Assembly: GCA_040216735.1 (NCBI GenBank)
Contig: JAVJOO010000002.1
Location: forward strand, 1,267,118 to 1,331,117
Direction of reading: 5' to 3'
Source of the DNA: Alphaproteobacteria bacterium
Lineage (GTDB): Bacteria > Pseudomonadota > Alphaproteobacteria > SHVP01
DNA length: 64,000 bases
The position numbers and the translations under genes were made by a program. The notes under the pieces are model-generated. The model was not told the DNA's origin. It made no database searches and saw only the letters and a list, made by a program, of their open reading frames with translations. This document shows, piece by piece, positions 52,386-61,914 of this stretch. How positions within the stretch are numbered: position 1 is the stretch's first letter; each line of letters opens with the position of its first letter.

Positions 52386-55147
52386 TGGCCCAGACGTTCG
52401 AGAATGGCCGGAATGTGGACTTGGTCTGCTTTGTAATTGCCGGTGAAGGCGTACATGACCAGGTTAACGCCGAATCGATAGGCCATTTCGCGTTGCTGGT
52501 TGCCGCCCGGCACCGGGGCGGCAAGATAGCGGCCGCCTTCGTCAATGGCCCATGCCGCAGCCCAATCGTTGCTGCCGACAATCACCGAGGAAACCCCATC
52601 GTTGGCACCGCCGATTTGGCTTTCGACCCAGACCGTACCGCCGGCATAGCGTCCGGGGAATTCTTGCATCAAATAGAACGCTTTGGTGAGGACGTGGTCC
52701 TCTGGCACCGGCGCGAGCGGCGGCATGTCCAAGCCGCGCAATACTTCGCGCAGGCGGCGCACGCCCGGGCCGTCGGCGGAGGGGCCGCGGCTGAACGTTG
52801 TGGTGTTCAATTCGACGTTCTGTTGATCGCGGGTATCGAACACGATGGTGCCGCCGGTTTTCATGAACGAATCGATCTTTGCCAGGGCTTCGTCGCTCAG
52901 GTCGCGTTGCGCCGGGGCGATGGGCCAATACAGCAGCGGAAAGAACACCAATTCGTCGGTCTCGATATCGACGCCGATCGGACTGCCGGGTTCGATCGCC
53001 GTGCGCCTCTGGAGAACATCCGAGAGACCGCGCAGACCCGAGGCACTCAGTGCGTCAATCTGCGCGTCGCCGGTAATCACGTAGGCGAGGTGGGTCTCAA
53101 GCGTTGCGGCGAGGGCAGTCGACTCTGCGACCTGGGCCTCCGCGCCGCGGGGAAGGCCGGTCGACAGAGCCGCGACGACAAGAACCGCCCCGGCGGTCAT
53201 GCGCCGCAGCCGTAACTGGCCGCGCAGAATGAAACTCGCCACCATATCGGCAAGGATCAACAATGTTGCCGCCAACAGCAACCAAGACAAAAGGGTCAAT
53301 TCGGTAGTCGTCGCGTAGGTCGCCCGGGCTGGTCTGCCCGGCAGGGAATCGAGGGTCTCATAGGCTCCCAGCGCAACCGGTAGATTCAGCGCTCGGCGCG
53401 ATTCCTGGGTTCCATAGAACCCTGGGGGATGTTGCGGGCTGATCCGCGCCGCCTCGAAAACTTCCGGTCCGGCGGGGAGGACGCCGGCGCGCGGCGACCC
53501 CAGCCGCCCGAACCCATCGACACTCGCGATCGGCGGTAACGCCGCGGCGCCCTGGGTGCCGGCGACGCCCTGGCTTAACCCCACCAGACGCTGCAGCATT
53601 TCGACGAATAGGCCCGACAGCGGCAGGTCGGACCAGGCGGTATTGGCGGTGACGTGGAACAGCACGAGCCAGCCGTTGCCCCGCCGTTCCGCGGTGACGA
53701 GCGGTGTGCCGTCTTCGAGACGGGCCCAGGTCTTCGGCGACAGATCGAGATCGGGTTCGGCCAGCACTTGGCGGAGAACGCGCAGGTCGGCCGGGGGTTT
53801 AAGGCCGGCAAACGGACTGTCGGGTGGAAAGGCGCCCAGCCGTGCGGGCGTCGCCCACGTTAGGGCGCCGCCCAGGAGCCGGGTGCCGCTGCGCAACCGC
53901 ACCGGCAGGAGGTCGTCGGCACCCTCCGCAAGCTTAGGGCCGGCGAAGCGGACAAGGACGCCGCCGTTGTCCAGCCACTGCTCCAGCGCCGGCCGGTCGG
54001 CGGCCACGACTTGACCGATATCGGCCAAGGCAACAACCGCGAAACGACCATCCAGTAGGTCGCCCAGTGTGGCGCGCTGAACCTCGCTGAACGGTTCGAG
54101 GGCGCGGTCGAGATAGAACACATCGGACAGCAGGGGTTGTTGCGATTCGATGTCGCCGCCCGAAACCAGCCCGACCGGCCGCCGCCGCCAGCGCTCATCG
54201 ACCAAGACCAAGCTGCCGGCCGAGCGTTGTCCCTCGACCTCGAGGCGGGCGATTTTGTTGCGCGTTTCCGCGGGCAGGTCGAGCTCCGCACCGGCGCGCG
54301 CTGTCCCTGGCTCGAAATCGACAGGAACGCGGTGGAGCAATTGGCCTTGATCGCCGGACGCGCGCACCCAGTAGCGGTTGGCCGTGGCGCTCGCCGTACC
54401 GGTGGCCCGCCGAACTTGAACGCGCAACAGGGCGCCCTGTCCCTCGGGCGGCTCCAGGATTACCGGCGTCTTTAGGGCTGCGTCGGCGATCACCGTGAGC
54501 GGCCCGACGATCGACATCCGTTCCGCCAAATCCCGCGTTACGGCGTCGGCAGAATCGGCAATGCCGTTGCTCAACCACACCACCTCGGCCGGAAGGTCGA
54601 AGGGCAGGTCGATCAGGGCGTCGAGAGCCGCGCGGTGATCCGTTTCCCACGGTTTCGGGACAAGCCCATCCATTACCCGGCTGGCTTCGTTCGCTGGCAT
54701 TAGGCCGGTCAATCGCGGCTTGGTGCCGTCGACGTGGGGGGCCGTCGTCAGGACCGCAACGGGCCGGCCTTCCCGGTCGGCCTGGTCGAGAATGTCTTTC
54801 GCGGTGTCCAGACGGTCCTGCCAGTTTGTTGCGGCAGCCCAATCGTCGTCGACCACGACCAGCAAGGGGCCGTCCCCGCGCAATTTCGACCCGGGGTTCA
54901 AAATGGGTTCGGCCAGGGCCATCACGATGAGTGCGGCGATCAGCAAACGCAGCGCCATCAGCCACCATGGAGTCCGTGCCGAACTTTCCTCGGTTTGCTT
55001 TAGTCCGAACAGTAGTCGGATCGCCGGAAAGGGCACCCGTCGCGGCGACGGCGGCGTTACGCGCAGCAACCACCAAATAACCGGGAGGGAGAGGAGGCCC
55101 AACAGCATCCAGGGGGCTGCGATACCAAGACTACCGAGGGTCAGCAC
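52382..55147 (-). CDS. DUF4159 membrane protein with BatA-type N-terminus
   Basis: A 921-residue protein, GTG start. APWMLLGLLSLPVIWWLLRVTPPSPRRVPFPAIRLL is the Aerotolerance-regulator/BatA N-terminal segment, with a second span WWLMALRLLIAALIVMALAEPIL. A VWA-like region follows (LLVVVDDDWAAATNW, about residue 95). Spans also occur at about 660-690 (LLSWLLLAATLLILADMVASFIL). The C-terminal about 220 residues (AYVITGDAQIDALSASGLRGLSDVLQRRTAIEP...FPLLYWPI, GGTIVFDTRD) are DUF4159. It works with MoxR and DUF58 in envelope homeostasis or complex assembly; details unknown. Confidence 0.8.
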   Translation of the reverse strand: MLTLGSLGIAAPWMLLGLLSLPVIWWLLRVTPPSPRRVPFPAIRLLFGLKQTEESSARTPWWLMALRLLIAALIVMALAEPILNPGSKLRGDGPLLVVVDDDWAAATNWQDRLDTAKDILDQADREGRPVAVLTTAPHVDGTKPRLTGLMPANEASRVMDGLVPKPWETDHRAALDALIDLPFDLPAEVVWLSNGIADSADAVTRDLAERMSIVGPLTVIADAALKTPVILEPPEGQGALLRVQVRRATGTASATANRYWVRASGDQGQLLHRVPVDFEPGTARAGAELDLPAETRNKIARLEVEGQRSAGSLVLVDERWRRRPVGLVSGGDIESQQPLLSDVFYLDRALEPFSEVQRATLGDLLDGRFAVVALADIGQVVAADRPALEQWLDNGGVLVRFAGPKLAEGADDLLPVRLRSGTRLLGGALTWATPARLGAFPPDSPFAGLKPPADLRVLRQVLAEPDLDLSPKTWARLEDGTPLVTAERRGNGWLVLFHVTANTAWSDLPLSGLFVEMLQRLVGLSQGVAGTQGAAALPPIASVDGFGRLGSPRAGVLPAGPEVFEAARISPQHPPGFYGTQESRRALNLPVALGAYETLDSLPGRPARATYATTTELTLLSWLLLAATLLILADMVASFILRGQLRLRRMTAGAVLVVAALSTGLPRGAEAQVAESTALAATLETHLAYVITGDAQIDALSASGLRGLSDVLQRRTAIEPGSPIGVDIETDELVFFPLLYWPIAPAQRDLSDEALAKIDSFMKTGGTIVFDTRDQQNVELNTTTFSRGPSADGPGVRRLREVLRGLDMPPLAPVPEDHVLTKAFYLMQEFPGRYAGGTVWVESQIGGANDGVSSVIVGSNDWAAAWAIDEGGRYLAAPVPGGNQQREMAYRFGVNLVMYAFTGNYKADQVHIPAILERLGQ

Positions 55148-55159
55148 GGGTCTCTCCGG

Positions 55160-56068
55160 TTACCACAGATTGCCGCGGCTGAACGCGGCGTAGAGCGGCA
55201 GCAGCGCTTGCTGGGCGGGGCGGTCGGTCCGGTGGAAGTTGAGCGACCAACCCGTCCGTCGCGCAAGGTCGGAAAGACTTTCCCGCAGCGCCGCCAACCG
55301 GGCGCGGTACGCTTCGCGGAGGGATTCGGCTTTGCCCACGGTCAGCGCGCCTTCCTGCTCCAATCCTTCGAACAGGGTTCGGCCGCTAAACGGCAGTTCT
55401 TCTTCGGCCGGGTCGAGGATTTGCAGCAGGTGCCCCGAAACGCCCGCCGCTGCGAACCGTTTGACGAGCGCCTCTGTCTCCTCAAAGGGGGCCAGGAAGT
55501 CGCCGATCAGAACTAATTCGGCATGCCGCGGCATACGTTCGACCGGTGGAAGGTTGGCGCCCAGCGCGTTCTCGCGCGCCAACGTGACCGCCATTTCAGC
55601 GAGCGTCGCGCGACCGGCACGGGCTATCCGGTCGCTCCCCAGCAGGGCGACGTGTTCGCCGCCCAGCATCAGCAAGGATGCACAGGCGAGTAGGAGAACC
55701 GCGGCACGGTCTGCTTTGGTGTCGAGCGATGCTGCCGAGCGATATTGCATGGAGGCAGAGTTGTCGCGCCACAGCCATACGCTCTGGGCGGCTTCCCACT
55801 CGGTTTCGCGAACGTAGGTGCGGTGCGATTTCGCGGATCGCCGCCAATCGATGCGGGTTGCCGGATCGCCCGGCCGGTAGCGGCGAAACTGCCAAAAGGT
55901 TTCGCCTTGGCCGACTCGGCGGCGGCCATGAACACCTTGGGCGACCGTGGATGCCACACGTTCGGCCTCGATAAGCATGGGCGGCAGGGCCGATGCCAAG
56001 ATCTCGGCACGCTCGCGCACGCGTTGGGCGGTGTCGATCCCGCCGGTCGGTGTGGTGGGCGCGGCCAC
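55160..56068 (-). CDS. DUF58 domain protein
   Basis: A 302-residue protein with GTG start. VHGRRRVGQGETFWQFRRYRPGDPATRIDWRRSAKSHRTYVRETEWEA (about residues 47-94) is the hallmark DUF58 block, followed by WLWRDNSASMQYRS, a VWA-type MIDAS-like D-x-S-x-S. The C-terminal region completes the VWA fold. It is the partner of MoxR ATPases, 7 bases downstream of moxR. Confidence 0.88.
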   Translation of the reverse strand: MAAPTTPTGGIDTAQRVRERAEILASALPPMLIEAERVASTVAQGVHGRRRVGQGETFWQFRRYRPGDPATRIDWRRSAKSHRTYVRETEWEAAQSVWLWRDNSASMQYRSAASLDTKADRAAVLLLACASLLMLGGEHVALLGSDRIARAGRATLAEMAVTLARENALGANLPPVERMPRHAELVLIGDFLAPFEETEALVKRFAAAGVSGHLLQILDPAEEELPFSGRTLFEGLEQEGALTVGKAESLREAYRARLAALRESLSDLARRTGWSLNFHRTDRPAQQALLPLYAAFSRGNLW

Positions 56069-56075
56069 GATCGCC

Positions 56076-57092
56076 TTAGCGGTAGGGGTCGCAGAGGCGG
56101 TCGATTAGCCCCGGCAGCGTCACCCCCTCGGCCCGCGCTGCGAAGTTGAGCGCCATCCGGTGCCGTAGGGTTGGGGCGGCAAGCTCGACGACATCATCGA
56201 CGCTCGGCGACAGGCGGCCCTCCAGCAGCGCCTTGACCCTCACGGTCAGCATCAGCGCTTGGCTGGCGCGCGGCCCGGGGCCCCAGGCGACCGCACCGCG
56301 CACTTCGGCGATATCTGAGGTTTCAGGTCGACCGGCGCGCACCAAACCGAGGATCGCCTCGACGACGCTCTCGCCGACGGGGATCCGGCGAACTAGGCGC
56401 TGCGCCGCCAGCAGTTCGCCGGCAGTCATGACGGTTGTCGGCGCGCCCTCTGCGGCGCCGGTGGTTGCCAACAACATGCGCCGCTCCGCGTCGAGGTCGG
56501 GATAGGTGACGTCAACTTGCATGAGGAAGCGGTCGAGTTGGGCCTCCGGCAGCGGGTAGGTCCCCTCCTGCTCGATCGGGTTCTGCGTCGCCAGCACATG
56601 GAACGGCCGCGGGAGCGGGTGACGCGTCCCCGCGACGGATACTTGCTGCTCTTGCATGGCTTGGAGGAGGGCGGATTGGGTGCGCGGACTGGCGCGGTTG
56701 ATTTCGTCCGCCATCAGCAGTTGGCAAAATACCGGACCGGGAATGAAGCGGAAGGCGCGCTGGCCCGATTCGGATTCCTCAAGCACCTCAGAGCCGATGA
56801 TATCGGCGGGCATCAGGTCGGGTGTGAACTGAACGCGCTTATCTTCGAGACCCATCACAGTTCCCAGAGTCTCGACCAAACGGGTTTTAGCCAAGCCGGG
56901 GACGCCGATCAGCAGAGCGTGCCCGCCGGCCAGCAGGGTGATCAGGGTATGGTCGACAACTTCTTGCTGTCCGAAGATGAACTCGCCGATCTTCGCCCTC
57001 ACCTGAGCCATCTTTTCGACGAGCCGCTCGGCTTCGTGCACGATATCGCCGCTGCCGTCGGTGGCGGTAGGAGTGTGCTCAGTTATACTCAC
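56076..57092 (-). CDS. MoxR-family AAA+ ATPase
   Basis: About 338 residues; GTG 57092 is preferred over an upstream start at 57152 because AGGAG lies seven bases upstream. Walker A GVPGLAKTRL (about residue 62), FTPDLMPADIIGSEVLEE, Walker B LLMADEINRASPRTQSALLQAMQE (about 127-150), sensor ATQNPIEQEGTYPLPEAQLDRFLM and a C-terminal lid domain are all present. It acts as a chaperone with the DUF58/VWA proteins. It is divergent from the DUF1285 gene. Confidence 0.93.
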   Translation of the reverse strand: MSITEHTPTATDGSGDIVHEAERLVEKMAQVRAKIGEFIFGQQEVVDHTLITLLAGGHALLIGVPGLAKTRLVETLGTVMGLEDKRVQFTPDLMPADIIGSEVLEESESGQRAFRFIPGPVFCQLLMADEINRASPRTQSALLQAMQEQQVSVAGTRHPLPRPFHVLATQNPIEQEGTYPLPEAQLDRFLMQVDVTYPDLDAERRMLLATTGAAEGAPTTVMTAGELLAAQRLVRRIPVGESVVEAILGLVRAGRPETSDIAEVRGAVAWGPGPRASQALMLTVRVKALLEGRLSPSVDDVVELAAPTLRHRMALNFAARAEGVTLPGLIDRLCDPYR

Positions 57093-57127
57093 GCCAATTC
57101 TCCTAGTGGTGGACTGGACAACAATCG

Positions 57128-57697
57128 ATGCCGAACGAACGGCCAGATGCACGCGACCTTGAAGCTGCCTTGCGAAGTGCAGGGCCGGCGCGTGGCGACC
57201 GCTCGAGCGACCTAGTCTGCGGCGACATCGACATACGCATAGCGCGCGACGGTACTTGGTTCTACCACGGCTCCCCGATCGGTCGGAAACGGTTGGTCAA
57301 GCTGTTCTCCACAGTGCTGCGCCGCGAAGCCGATGGCCAATTCTACCTTGTAACGCCGGTTGAAAAGGGGCGAATTCAAGTTGACGATGCACCTTTTGTT
57401 GCGGTCGAGTTAATCAGTTCGGGGCAGGGCCGGGAACGGTGTTTGCGGATGAGAACTAACCTGGACGAAGAGATAACAGTAGACGACGAACATCCCATCC
57501 AAGTGGTTCACGATCCAGTGACCGGCGAACCGTCGCCCTATGTAAGGATTCGGGACAGTCTGGACGCCCTGATCGCGCGCCCTGTCTATTACGAACTTGC
57601 GGAGATCGCGGAGGAGGCCCCAGGGAAGCCGGGCGACTATGGCGTGTGGAGCGAGGGGGCGTTCTTCGTGATCGGTCGGGAGTCCGCCGATGCCTGA
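57128..57697 (+). CDS. DUF1285 family protein
   Basis: A 189-residue protein. CGDIDIRIARDGTWFYHGSPIGRKRLVKLFSTVLRREADGQFYLVTPVEKGRIQVDDAPFVAVEL (about residues 31-97) is the full DUF1285 core. No catalytic motif is recognised. The gene order DUF1285-NUDIX-DUF6111-CCA is familiar in Alphaproteobacteria and is divergent from moxR. Its last codons overlap the NUDIX gene by eight bases. Confidence 0.9.
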   Translation: MPNERPDARDLEAALRSAGPARGDRSSDLVCGDIDIRIARDGTWFYHGSPIGRKRLVKLFSTVLRREADGQFYLVTPVEKGRIQVDDAPFVAVELISSGQGRERCLRMRTNLDEEITVDDEHPIQVVHDPVTGEPSPYVRIRDSLDALIARPVYYELAEIAEEAPGKPGDYGVWSEGAFFVIGRESADA

Positions 57698-58349
57698 ATC
57701 GGTTGTCAGGCTGGTTGCGGATCTGCGAACGACCGGGCCGCAGCAGTCGATCTCTCTGCTGCGCGAGCGATTGGCTCACCCGCCGGCCTACCGCAGCGAC
57801 TACGATCTTAATCCCGGCATGCGGTCGGAGGCGCCGCCGCGCGAGGCGTTGACCCCGGCCGCGGTACTTGTGCCAATCGTTGGGCACGCAGGGACTCCGA
57901 CAGTTTTGCTCACAAAACGGACCGACCATTTGCGCGACCATGCCGGTCAAGTCAGTTTCCCAGGCGGGCGCGTCGAAATGGCCGACGAGGGGCCGGCCGA
58001 TACGGCGCTGCGCGAAACCGACGAAGAAGTGGGGATCGACCGCAGCCATGTTGAAATCGTTGGGCACCTTGCTAACTATGAAACGCGAACGGGGTTCTCT
58101 GTAACGCCTGTGGTCGGCTACGTTCGCCCCGGTTTCGAACTCAAGCTGGATCGGTTTGAGGTGGCGGCGGTATTCGAGGTGCCTTTGGAGTACGTATTGG
58201 ATCCGCGCAATCACGAACATCAGAGCCGTGAATGGAACGGCGTCGAACGGCATTTCTACGTTATTCACTACGACGACTATTACATCTGGGGAGCGACCGC
58301 CGGGATGCTCGTCAACCTCTATCACCGTATGATTCATCGGATTGGTTGA
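57690..58349 (+). CDS. NUDIX hydrolase, CoA pyrophosphatase-like
   Basis: A 219-residue protein. AVLVPIVGHAGTPTVLLTKRTDHLRDHAGQVSFPGGRVEMADEG and TALRETDEEVGI (about residues 87-130) form the Nudix box with the extra Q-V-S-F-P-G-G motif of the NudL/CoA-diphosphatase group. It should hydrolyse CoA or similar nucleoside-diphosphate derivatives. It overlaps DUF1285 and abuts DUF6111 with no gap. Confidence 0.88.
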   Translation: MPESVVRLVADLRTTGPQQSISLLRERLAHPPAYRSDYDLNPGMRSEAPPREALTPAAVLVPIVGHAGTPTVLLTKRTDHLRDHAGQVSFPGGRVEMADEGPADTALRETDEEVGIDRSHVEIVGHLANYETRTGFSVTPVVGYVRPGFELKLDRFEVAAVFEVPLEYVLDPRNHEHQSREWNGVERHFYVIHYDDYYIWGATAGMLVNLYHRMIHRIG

Positions 58350-58622
58350 ATGCTACGCAAGTTACTCCAGTACCTGCCGTTCTTTTTGCCGTTTATCGGC
58401 TACGCCATTTATGTGGTCGTTGCGCGCGCCAGCGGACGCGATGCGTCGTGGCGGAGAGCGCCGTGGCTATGGCTGACGGCCTTGGGTTTGTTGCTAACGA
58501 TCTTTGCCTTTGTCGCTTTTTGGGCTTTGGACCAAGGTGGCGATACGGGGGGCACCTACGTCCCGCCCCGTCTCGAGAACGGCCGGGTCGTCCCCGGGCA
58601 GATCGTACCGAGCGACCGATGA
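58350..58622 (+). CDS. DUF6111 family small membrane protein
   Basis: A 90-residue protein starting directly after the NUDIX stop. Two membrane segments (LPFFLPFIGYAIYVVVA and WLWLTALGLLLTIFAFVAFWAL) are followed by a short polar tail rich in Pro/Gly (GGTYVPPRLENGRVVPG). The two-TM layout and location before the CCA gene match DUF6111. Its function is unknown. Confidence 0.8.
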   Translation: MLRKLLQYLPFFLPFIGYAIYVVVARASGRDASWRRAPWLWLTALGLLLTIFAFVAFWALDQGGDTGGTYVPPRLENGRVVPGQIVPSDR

Positions 58623-58641
58623 CCCGCCGTTCCGGCAGGCC

Positions 58642-59892
58642 GTGAAACCTGTACTCGCCATAGCTCCGCCGGATTGGATGACCGCGGCTGAGACGCGCGC
58701 TGTGGTCGCCGCGTTGACCGCAGAGGGTGCCACCGTGCGGTTCGTTGGCGGATGTGTGCGCGACGCGGTACTGGATTTGACGGTCAGGGATGTCGATATA
58801 GCGACGCCCGATGCGCCGGACCGAGTGTCGGCGCTGCTCAAGGCCGCTGGCATCAAGGCGATCCCGACAGGGGTCGACCACGGCACGGTGACGGCGGTGA
58901 CCCAAGGCCGCCATTTCGAGATCACAACGCTGCGCCGCGACGTCGAAACCGACGGCAGGCACGCTGTTGTCGCGTACACCGACGACTGGGAGACCGACGC
59001 CGCCCGGCGCGACTTCACCATCAACGCTCTCTATGCGGATCCCGACGGCACCGTCTATGACCCGGTCGGCGGCTTACCGGATATCCGAGCGGGGCGGCTA
59101 CGTTTCGTCGGCGAGCCTGCGAAGCGAATCGAAGAAGACGCGCTTCGGATTCTCCGATTTTTCCGCTTCTTCGCCTACTACGGTCGGAGCCAGCCCGATG
59201 TTGCGTCGCTCGACGCCTGCGCTACGTTGGCCGAGCGGGTTGTCTCGTTGTCGGCCGAGCGGGTATCGGCGGAACTCCTGCGTCTCTATGGGGCACCGGA
59301 CCCCCTTAGCGCGTTGTCGATGATGGCCGCGGCTGGGGTTCTCCAACAAGTCTTGCCCGAGGCTACCCGGCTTGAGCCGCTCCATGTCCTCCTTCAGATT
59401 GAAGTGTCTGCCGACATTGAAGCCGACGCGCTGTTACGACTGGCTGCGACGATTTCCGAGGACGCGTCGACGGCGGTTGCCGGTGCGATCGCGGACCGGT
59501 TGCGCCTGTCGAATGCGCAGCGCGGACGTCTCGGCAGTCTTGTCGCGCCGCCGTTTGCCGTGGTTCCCGATATGAGCGACCACGATATGCATGTCGGCCT
59601 CTACCGCGTCGGCCGCGCTGCGTTCGCCGATCTGGTTTGGTTGACGTGGTCCCGCCAGGGTGTGTCGGCGAACCTGATGCCGCAGGTCAAGATGGCGGCG
59701 GCGTGGGATATCCCGAAATTTCCGTTGCGTGGAGAGGATGTCGCGGAACTCGGTGTTGCCGAAGGACCGGATATCGGAAACCTGCTCCACAGGGTCGAGG
59801 CATGGTGGATTGCCGCCGACTTCGCCGCGGATCGCGACGCCTGTCTCCGTCAACTTCGCGACGTTGCGCGCCAATCTGGCGCAACGCTTTAG
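58642..59892 (+). CDS. CCA tRNA nucleotidyltransferase / poly(A) polymerase family
   Basis: About 416 residues. GTG 58642 is used; ATG 58678 is a later alternative. VRFVGGCVRDAVLDLTVRDVDIATPDAPDRV (about residues 33-63) is the G-G-x-V-R-D and D-x-D catalytic head, followed by GTVTAV..HFEITTLRRD and RRDFTINALYADPDG (about 116-130) and ALRILRFFRFFAYY. It adds the 3'-CCA to tRNAs. The window's tRNA-Gln already encodes CCA, so it would mainly repair it. Confidence 0.9.
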   Translation: MKPVLAIAPPDWMTAAETRAVVAALTAEGATVRFVGGCVRDAVLDLTVRDVDIATPDAPDRVSALLKAAGIKAIPTGVDHGTVTAVTQGRHFEITTLRRDVETDGRHAVVAYTDDWETDAARRDFTINALYADPDGTVYDPVGGLPDIRAGRLRFVGEPAKRIEEDALRILRFFRFFAYYGRSQPDVASLDACATLAERVVSLSAERVSAELLRLYGAPDPLSALSMMAAAGVLQQVLPEATRLEPLHVLLQIEVSADIEADALLRLAATISEDASTAVAGAIADRLRLSNAQRGRLGSLVAPPFAVVPDMSDHDMHVGLYRVGRAAFADLVWLTWSRQGVSANLMPQVKMAAAWDIPKFPLRGEDVAELGVAEGPDIGNLLHRVEAWWIAADFAADRDACLRQLRDVARQSGATL

Positions 59893-59899
59893 GCGTTTG

Positions 59900-60445
59900 C
59901 TAGTTCGCTACTTTAACCAGCCGCCCTTTTGCCGTCCGCTGCGCTTCACCGTCCCGGAAGGCGGTGAACTCCAAGTCCATGCCCGTCGGCTTCAGCGAGC
60001 GGTCGTAGACCTGCATGTCGTAGCCGCCGTCGTCGCGGATCACCAATGTATGAACAGTTAGCGTTTGTTGGTTCAGGCGGGCCCAGGCGAACCGTTCGTC
60101 GACCAACGGATCGCTCGAGCCGATGGCACGCCAAACGTTGGCGCGGGCGGTGGGTTCGAACTTGATCTCCGTCGAGCGGCGTTCGGCGGTCGGCGCGTTC
60201 GGGTCGCCGCGCTGGCGCAGAACGGTCGTCCAGGTCACGGAAAAGCCCGCGCTATCGGGACGAATTTCGACGTCCATATCGCGGGCCGTCAGTTGGAAGT
60301 TGACGCTGACGTTGCTCTCGGAAATAGCGCTGCCCGACCATTTGCCGAAGAACGCGCCGATATTGACCGACGATTGCGCCCACGCTCCGGTGGCAAAGAG
60401 GGTCGCGACCGTCGCCGCCAAGAAAACACCGATCAATCGCGTCAT
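59900..60445 (-). CDS. Secreted 181-residue protein, paralogue 1
   Basis: An 181-residue protein with a clear signal peptide (MTRLIGVFLAATVATLFATGAWA, cleavage after AWA). IGAFFGKWSGSAISES (about residues 29-44) and a C-terminal block MQVYDRSLKPTGMDLEFTAF...KGRLVK have counterparts in the next upstream gene. Repeated beta-strand-like segments suggest a small barrel (lipocalin-like). No known domain recognised. Together with its neighbour it forms a tandem pair, 58 bases apart. Confidence 0.75.
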   Translation of the reverse strand: MTRLIGVFLAATVATLFATGAWAQSSVNIGAFFGKWSGSAISESNVSVNFQLTARDMDVEIRPDSAGFSVTWTTVLRQRGDPNAPTAERRSTEIKFEPTARANVWRAIGSSDPLVDERFAWARLNQQTLTVHTLVIRDDGGYDMQVYDRSLKPTGMDLEFTAFRDGEAQRTAKGRLVKVAN

Positions 60446-60503
60446 TGTGGCCTCCTCATTGTGGGGTCGAGTTTAGCGTCGGGCGAGCGTTCCGGCCACC
60501 TGG

Positions 60504-61049
60504 TCAACACCAGGGCGCCGCGTCGCTGCTTTTCCGCGGAGCAGGTTCCAGGCGTCCCTGCACGACGCGGGCGAGCCGACCGTCGTCGAACCGCGCGAAA
60601 TGGAGTTCCATACCCCCGTTTGAAAGACGCCGTTCGTAGATTTGAAGCTCTTCCTTGCCGTTTTCGTTGGTCGCTCGATTGAATACCCGCAGCGTTTCGT
60701 TCTCCAGTTCGGCCCGCGCTCGGGCATTGCTGGCCGACCCATCCGCCGAAAAAACCGCGTGCCAGGTGTGTGGTGCATCGCCAGGGGCAAAGAGCATCAT
60801 CGCGAAACTCTGTCGGTCCGGGCCGTCCGCCATTACCCGCAACGTCGACCAGCACAGTTGGAAACCGGTTGGGTGATCCCGCACGATCACTTCGAGGCCG
60901 CGGAGTTCCCGTTCGGTGTCATCGCCGACCTCGGTTTCGGCGATGCCCTCGCCAACCCAACGGCCAAAGAAGGGTTGAAGGTCCGCTTCCGCGGCCTGTG
61001 CCGCGGAGGCGGCGAGCAGCCCGATCAATATGGCTGTCGCAAGCCTCAT
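60504..61049 (-). CDS. Secreted 181-residue protein, paralogue 2
   Basis: An 181-residue protein with signal peptide MRLATAILIGLLAASAAQA. LQPFFGRWVGEGIAET (about residues 25-40) matches FFGKWSGSAISES in the neighbour, and LQIYERRLSNGGMELHFARFDDGRLARVVQGRLEP matches its C-terminal block. Central stretches (GFQLCWSTLRVMADG vs GFSVTWTTVLRQRGD) also align. Identity is low, so the duplication is old. Role unknown; 13 bases separate it from hemF on the same strand. Confidence 0.75.
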   Translation of the reverse strand: MRLATAILIGLLAASAAQAAEADLQPFFGRWVGEGIAETEVGDDTERELRGLEVIVRDHPTGFQLCWSTLRVMADGPDRQSFAMMLFAPGDAPHTWHAVFSADGSASNARARAELENETLRVFNRATNENGKEELQIYERRLSNGGMELHFARFDDGRLARVVQGRLEPAPRKSSDAAPWC

Positions 61050-61062
61050 CGAATTGCCCTGT

Positions 61063-61914
61063 TCATGGCCACCGTGCCTCGGGCGGCAACGACATCAGGA
61101 TCGCGTCGATGTTGCCACCGGTTTTGAGTCCGAATTGAGTGCCGCGGTCGTAGACAAGATTGAACTCGACATAGCGACCGCGCCGGACCAATTGATGCTC
61201 CCGCTGATTGGCGGTCCACGGGTCGTTGAAATGCCGACGCACGATGGTCGGATAGACCGACTCGAAGGTTTCGCCGACCGCCTGGGTAAAGGCGAAGTCG
61301 TCGTCCCAGTTTCCGGAATCGAGATAGTCGTAAAAGATACCCCCGACGCCGCGGGGTTCGTCCCGGTGCTTGATGTAGAAGTACTCGTCGCACCATTTTT
61401 TGAACTTGTCGTAGTAACCTGGATCGGACCGGTCGCACGCCGCCTTGTAGGCCGCGTGAAACGCCTCGGTGTCGCTGTCGTCCGGGATCATCGGCGTCAA
61501 GTCGGCGCCGCCGCCGAACCACGATTTCGTGGTCGTAATGAACCGGGTATTCATATGGACTGCGGGAACCAACGGCGAGCACATGTGCGCGACAAGCGAG
61601 ATGCCGCCAGCCCAAAAGGCACCGCTTTCCTCGGCACCTGGAATGTTCTTGCGGAACTCATCGGAGAACGTCCCGTGCACCGTCGAAATGTTGACCCCAA
61701 CCTTCTCGAAGACGCGCCCCTTCATGATCGACATGGTCCCGCCGCCCCCGCCGGGCCGCTCCCAGGTCTTCCGCGCGAAACGCCCCGCTGGCCGATCGCG
61801 GTGCATCCCCGTGTGATCGTCCTCGAGCGTTTCGAAGGTCGCGCAGATGCGATCGCGTAGCGTTTCGAACCAGGCCGCCGCCGAGTGGCGTTTCGAGTCG
61901 AGGTCGTCAGTCAT
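61063..61914 (-). CDS. hemF: Oxygen-dependent coproporphyrinogen III oxidase
   Basis: A 283-residue protein, the typical size. [31 protein letters not shown] (about residues 53-83), [23 protein letters not shown] (about 103-125), [14 protein letters not shown] and [16 protein letters not shown], then [38 protein letters not shown] are the HemF blocks. It makes protoporphyrinogen IX in heme synthesis. Its ATG overlaps the trmL stop. Confidence 0.97.
   Translation of the reverse strand: MTDDLDSKRHSAAAWFETLRDRICATFETLEDDHTGMHRDRPAGRFARKTWERPGGGGGTMSIMKGRVFEKVGVNISTVHGTFSDEFRKNIPGAEESGAFWAGGISLVAHMCSPLVPAVHMNTRFITTTKSWFGGGADLTPMIPDDSDTEAFHAAYKAACDRSDPGYYDKFKKWCDEYFYIKHRDEPRGVGGIFYDYLDSGNWDDDFAFTQAVGETFESVYPTIVRRHFNDPWTANQREHQLVRRGRYVEFNLVYDRGTQFGLKTGGNIDAILMSLPPEARWP

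Noticed and set aside
52262-53215. Plus-strand frame opposite the DUF4159/VWA-like genes
   Set aside because: No domain or start signal, and the minus strand encodes conserved family proteins.
57456-58337. Minus-strand frame opposite the NUDIX gene
   Set aside because: Shadow of the NUDIX/DUF1285 genes; low-complexity Arg/Pro content, no motif.
61030-61860. Plus-strand frame opposite hemF
   Set aside because: HemF motifs on the minus strand are unmistakable; the plus frame has none and no ribosome-binding site.
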